A DNA stretch of 64,000 bases, from positions 372,001 to 436,000 of the forward strand of contig NZ_QJST01000002.1 in assembly GCF_003226255.1 (NCBI RefSeq), in the 5' to 3' direction. Positions 61,611-64,000 of the stretch are shown here, one piece after another. Origin of the DNA: Idiomarina fontislapidosi. GTDB taxonomy: Bacteria > Pseudomonadota > Gammaproteobacteria > Enterobacterales > Alteromonadaceae. Within the stretch, counting starts at the first letter, position 1; each line of letters begins with the position of its first letter. The position numbers were made by a program, and so were the translations under genes. The notes below the pieces were generated by a model. That model was given only the letters and a program-made list of their open reading frames with translations, did no database searches and was not told where the DNA came from.

Positions 61611-62435
61611 ATGAAAACTCAACTATTTAGTGGTTATCTGCGCTGTATCATCGGACTACTCTTAATCACGCTATCTATGAGTAGCAAGGCTATCTCATCA
61701 ACCTTTGACCATAGCCACGCGCTACTCAATCAAGTGTTAAATCGCCACGTTGTCGTATTCGATAATCAACGTAAATCGGCGGTTGATTACCAAGCCATTG
61801 CTAAACAACCGAAACGCCTTAATGACTATTTAACCCAGTTATCGGCGGTCACGCCAACGCAGTACGCATCTTGGAGTTCCGACCAACAATTGGCGTTTTT
61901 AATTAATGCCTACAACGCCTTTACCATTAAATTAATTATCGACAATATGCAGGCGTTTAATCGGGGTGATGCACAATCGATTCGTGACTTGGGTCACTTT
62001 TTTTCGAGTCCGTGGGAGCAGCCGTTTTTTCAATTACTCGGCGAACAGCGCACCTTGGATTGGCTCGAACATGAAAAGATCCGCGTCGACTTTCAAGAAC
62101 CACGGATTCATTTTGCGCTTGTCTGCGCAGCAGTGAGTTGTCCGAAATTGCGCAGTGAGGCTTATAAAGCGGAGCGACTAACCGCTCAGCTTGAGGACCA
62201 AACACACACCTTCTTGAGCGATCGTGATAGAAATGGTGTCGATGAACAAGGCATTTATATATCGAAAATATTTAAATGGTACGGTGACGATTTCAACGAG
62301 CTTCATCGCTTTTTAGGCGATTACGCGGACGCACTGACAGACTCAAGCTCGCACCTTGAAGCGATGCGGACGTCCAAGCTGCCGATTCGATACACGGACT
62401 ACAACTGGGATCTGAACATTGCCGATGTCAACTGA
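61611..62435 (+). CDS. DUF547-family secreted protein
   Basis: The 274-residue precursor has a signal peptide (MSSKAISS) and the DUF547 domain (about 60-240), with AFLINAYNAFTIKLI near the start and FALVCAAVSCPKLRSEAY with the two conserved cysteines. Function of DUF547 is not established; the fold is thought to be related to papain-like or glutaredoxin-like enzymes (uncertain). It is transcribed alone after ohr. Confidence 0.87.
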   Translation: MKTQLFSGYLRCIIGLLLITLSMSSKAISSTFDHSHALLNQVLNRHVVVFDNQRKSAVDYQAIAKQPKRLNDYLTQLSAVTPTQYASWSSDQQLAFLINAYNAFTIKLIIDNMQAFNRGDAQSIRDLGHFFSSPWEQPFFQLLGEQRTLDWLEHEKIRVDFQEPRIHFALVCAAVSCPKLRSEAYKAERLTAQLEDQTHTFLSDRDRNGVDEQGIYISKIFKWYGDDFNELHRFLGDYADALTDSSSHLEAMRTSKLPIRYTDYNWDLNIADVN

Positions 62436-62446
62436 CGTCACAAACG

Positions 62447-62493
62447 TGGTATACCATTCTAATCTATGATAAAACATACAGTTATAGAATGGT
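62447..62493 (+). promoter_or_regulatory. Overlapping dyads at the EAL gene start
   Basis: TGGTATACCA (62447-62456) is a perfect palindrome, overlapped by ACCATTCTA (62453-62461), which pairs exactly with TAGAATGGT (62485-62493). The right arm contains the first ATG, so alternative RNA folding or operator binding could control expression. Confidence 0.4.
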
Positions 62494-63649
62494 CACTATG
62501 GTTTATGCGGGTACTATGTATTTTATTTTTTCAGATTCGGACTCCGACCGGTTTGAGCGTCTTTGCAACCAAGCCTTAAATCTCGCCGTCAAACCACTCC
62601 AACTAGACTCCGTAGAGAGTCAGCCCAACGCATGTATTGTTCTTGAACTAAAAAGCTGCATGACTCTGTTACTCGATATCTGCGAGCATCTTAAAGCACA
62701 GAAATTTCAGGGGCTCGTCTATGTACTGTCAGAGGCGTTCGACAAACGTCAGGATACGCTAATACACAAAGTGCTGACTTCGTACGGTCTTGACGCTTAC
62801 ATCGTTAACGGACGCGAAAGTACCGCACAAGCGCTTAACTGGGTGTGCCGGCATAGCACCGACTCGCGCCAGCGATCGGCTAAGCCAGACACCTGTTATG
62901 ATAAGGAGTTGATAGAAGAGCTCGTAACTTCAGGCAAAATGACCGTTTATTATCAAGCCCAGTTTCAAAGCGATTCGCTTGAACTGGTCGCCTTTGAAGC
63001 ACTAGCGCGATTAATGCATAACGGAAAGCTCATCCCACTGAACGAAGTGTTTGATGTTATCCATGAGCGTGGGCTCTGGGCAGAACTCACCCAATCGACG
63101 CTCAATAACGCGCTAAAAACTCACCATCAGCTGTTTGAGCGCTACCCTGAAGCCAATCTTGCGATCAACTTATCGGCTAAGGAACTCAGCGAAGACAGCT
63201 TTTCACGACGCTTCAAAGACTTCATGAGTGAGGCGCCCATCGCCTATCCCCGTCTGATGTTTGAGCTTACTGAAAATGAACTTTATTCAACGCGTTCGAG
63301 CGTTGCTCGCAACTTACTCTTGATCAAGGGAAAAGGTGCGCGACTGTCTATTGATGACTACGGTACTGGGCTGTCGAATGCCGCACGCCTAACGACTGCG
63401 CCGTTTGACGAGGTAAAACTCGATAAGTCGTTCATTCAGAATATTCACGATATCAGCGAGCATTCATTTGCCAAGTCGACCGCTGAAATAGCCCGTACTT
63501 TGCACATGAAAACGGTTGCTGAAGGTGTTGAAGATCAACGTACACTCGACTGCATTCGTGAGTTAGGTATCGATCAAGTTCAAGGCTTCTTGCTTCATAA
63601 ACCACAGAGCTTTGAACAACTGATGGAAACCGATATTCGGCTCACTTAA
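62489..63649 (+). CDS. EAL-domain c-di-GMP phosphodiesterase
   Basis: The 386-residue protein has an N-terminal receiver-like region (about 10-120, without a clear phospho-Asp) and an EAL domain (about 140-380). Catalytic residues are intact: FEALARLM, NLSAKEL, ELTEN, DDYGTGLSN, KLDKSFI, EGVED, QGFLL. It should degrade c-di-GMP. No transmembrane helix. ATG 62489 has no good ribosome site; ATG 62516 (MYFIFSD), 10 codons on, is an alternative. It may be regulated by dyads at its start. Confidence 0.9.
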   Translation: MVTMVYAGTMYFIFSDSDSDRFERLCNQALNLAVKPLQLDSVESQPNACIVLELKSCMTLLLDICEHLKAQKFQGLVYVLSEAFDKRQDTLIHKVLTSYGLDAYIVNGRESTAQALNWVCRHSTDSRQRSAKPDTCYDKELIEELVTSGKMTVYYQAQFQSDSLELVAFEALARLMHNGKLIPLNEVFDVIHERGLWAELTQSTLNNALKTHHQLFERYPEANLAINLSAKELSEDSFSRRFKDFMSEAPIAYPRLMFELTENELYSTRSSVARNLLLIKGKGARLSIDDYGTGLSNAARLTTAPFDEVKLDKSFIQNIHDISEHSFAKSTAEIARTLHMKTVAEGVEDQRTLDCIRELGIDQVQGFLLHKPQSFEQLMETDIRLT

Positions 63650-63727
63650 CGCATTAAGCAACGAGACCCAACCGCCACCATCTGATAAGGTTACTGTTTA
63701 TTTGTATGTTGTTAGCGGTATTTACTT

Positions 63728-64000
63728 ATGCAGACCATCTTAGGCGCCAGCGGTCAAATCGGTATCGAATTGGCACGGGCACTTCACCGTGATTACACGA
63801 CCGACATTCGTGTAGTCAGTCGTAATCCAGCAAAAATTAACTCAACAGATAGCACTTTTAGCGCCGACCTGTTAGATGCAGAGCAAGCTTCTCGTGCCAT
63901 TGAGGGCTCAGATATTGTCTATCTCACAGCCGGTTTGCCAATGGACACCGAGCGTTGGGAGCAGCAGTGGCCGGTGATCATGCGCAACGTCATCGATGCC
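63728..64000 (+). CDS. NAD(P)-binding epimerase-like protein (partial, C-terminus off window)
   Basis: From ATG 63728 an open frame of 91 codons runs to the end of the window. MQTILGASGQIGIELARALH is a Rossmann GxSGxIG start, followed by VVSRNP after strand 2, DLLD and IVYLTAGLP. It resembles atypical SDR/NmrA-type or epimerase proteins. Only the N-terminal third is visible. Confidence 0.75.
   Translation, partial: MQTILGASGQIGIELARALHRDYTTDIRVVSRNPAKINSTDSTFSADLLDAEQASRAIEGSDIVYLTAGLPMDTERWEQQWPVIMRNVIDA

Noticed and set aside
1-64000. CRISPR, insertion sequence, prophage or integron
   Set aside because: No regularly spaced direct repeats, transposase, integrase or phage genes were seen; the operons are continuous chromosome.

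Overview
The window comes from a marine-type gammaproteobacterium, most likely of the order Alteromonadales. This is inferred from the gene content (thermostable-hemolysin family protein, H-NOX/EAL pair, phytase with TonB receptor, E. coli-type bcsEFG), the moderate GC and the tight, overlapping operons. The genus cannot be fixed from sequence alone. It is ordinary chromosome: I see no insertion sequence, prophage, integron, CRISPR array, rRNA or tRNA. It holds about 65 genes with very short gaps, and no stretch over 300 bases lacks a gene.

Layout. 1-7.4 kb (minus strand): a tightly coupled operon of a thermostable-hemolysin (GNAT-like) protein, an AMP-forming ligase, a haem-oxygenase-like metal oxidase, a short-chain reductase, a TPR protein and an OmpR/QseBC-type two-component pair, followed by a membrane diguanylate cyclase cut by the window edge. 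An 11-bp-phased direct repeat resembling a PmrA/QseB box precedes the first gene. 7.5-18.7 kb: M14 peptidase, MFS exporter, mntP, small membrane proteins, MscS channel, BON lipoprotein, methyltransferase, amidohydrolase, an ABC-2 exporter and a divergent DesK/DesR-type two-component system around a palindromic operator. 18.8-29.5 kb: sirtuin, chemoreceptor, secreted subtilase, SPFH protein, OmpA lipoprotein, SDR/luciferase-like pair, periplasmic catalase whose ribosome binding site lies in a hairpin, and a soluble multi-PAS chemoreceptor.

29.5-41.6 kb: a complete cellulose locus, bcsGFE facing away from orf-bcsQABZC. It has the pEtN-cellulose genes, a PilZ-bearing BcsA, a lipoprotein BcsZ and an unusually short BcsC. 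41.6-49.3 kb: feoAB with a strong Fur box, small membrane genes, and a YqaA/H-NOX/EAL operon. 49.3-55.8 kb: beta-propeller phytase and TonB receptor divergent from a degenerate-GGDEF/AraC-like pair, with a near-consensus Pho box between. 55.8-64 kb: TraB/GumN, a membrane-anchored HTH and partner, an MBL hydrolase, BenE divergent from an XRE-cupin regulator with two near-identical palindromic operators, ohrR/ohr, DUF547, a stand-alone EAL protein and the start of an NAD(P)-binding protein.

Theme: c-di-GMP signalling recurs (MASE1-GGDEF, BcsA PilZ, BcsE, H-NOX-linked EAL, degenerate GGDEF, second EAL), alongside cellulose secretion, phosphate and iron scavenging and peroxide defence. The best candidate for an undescribed system is the 1-7.5 kb operon, which looks like a self-regulated small-molecule (acyl-type) pathway.
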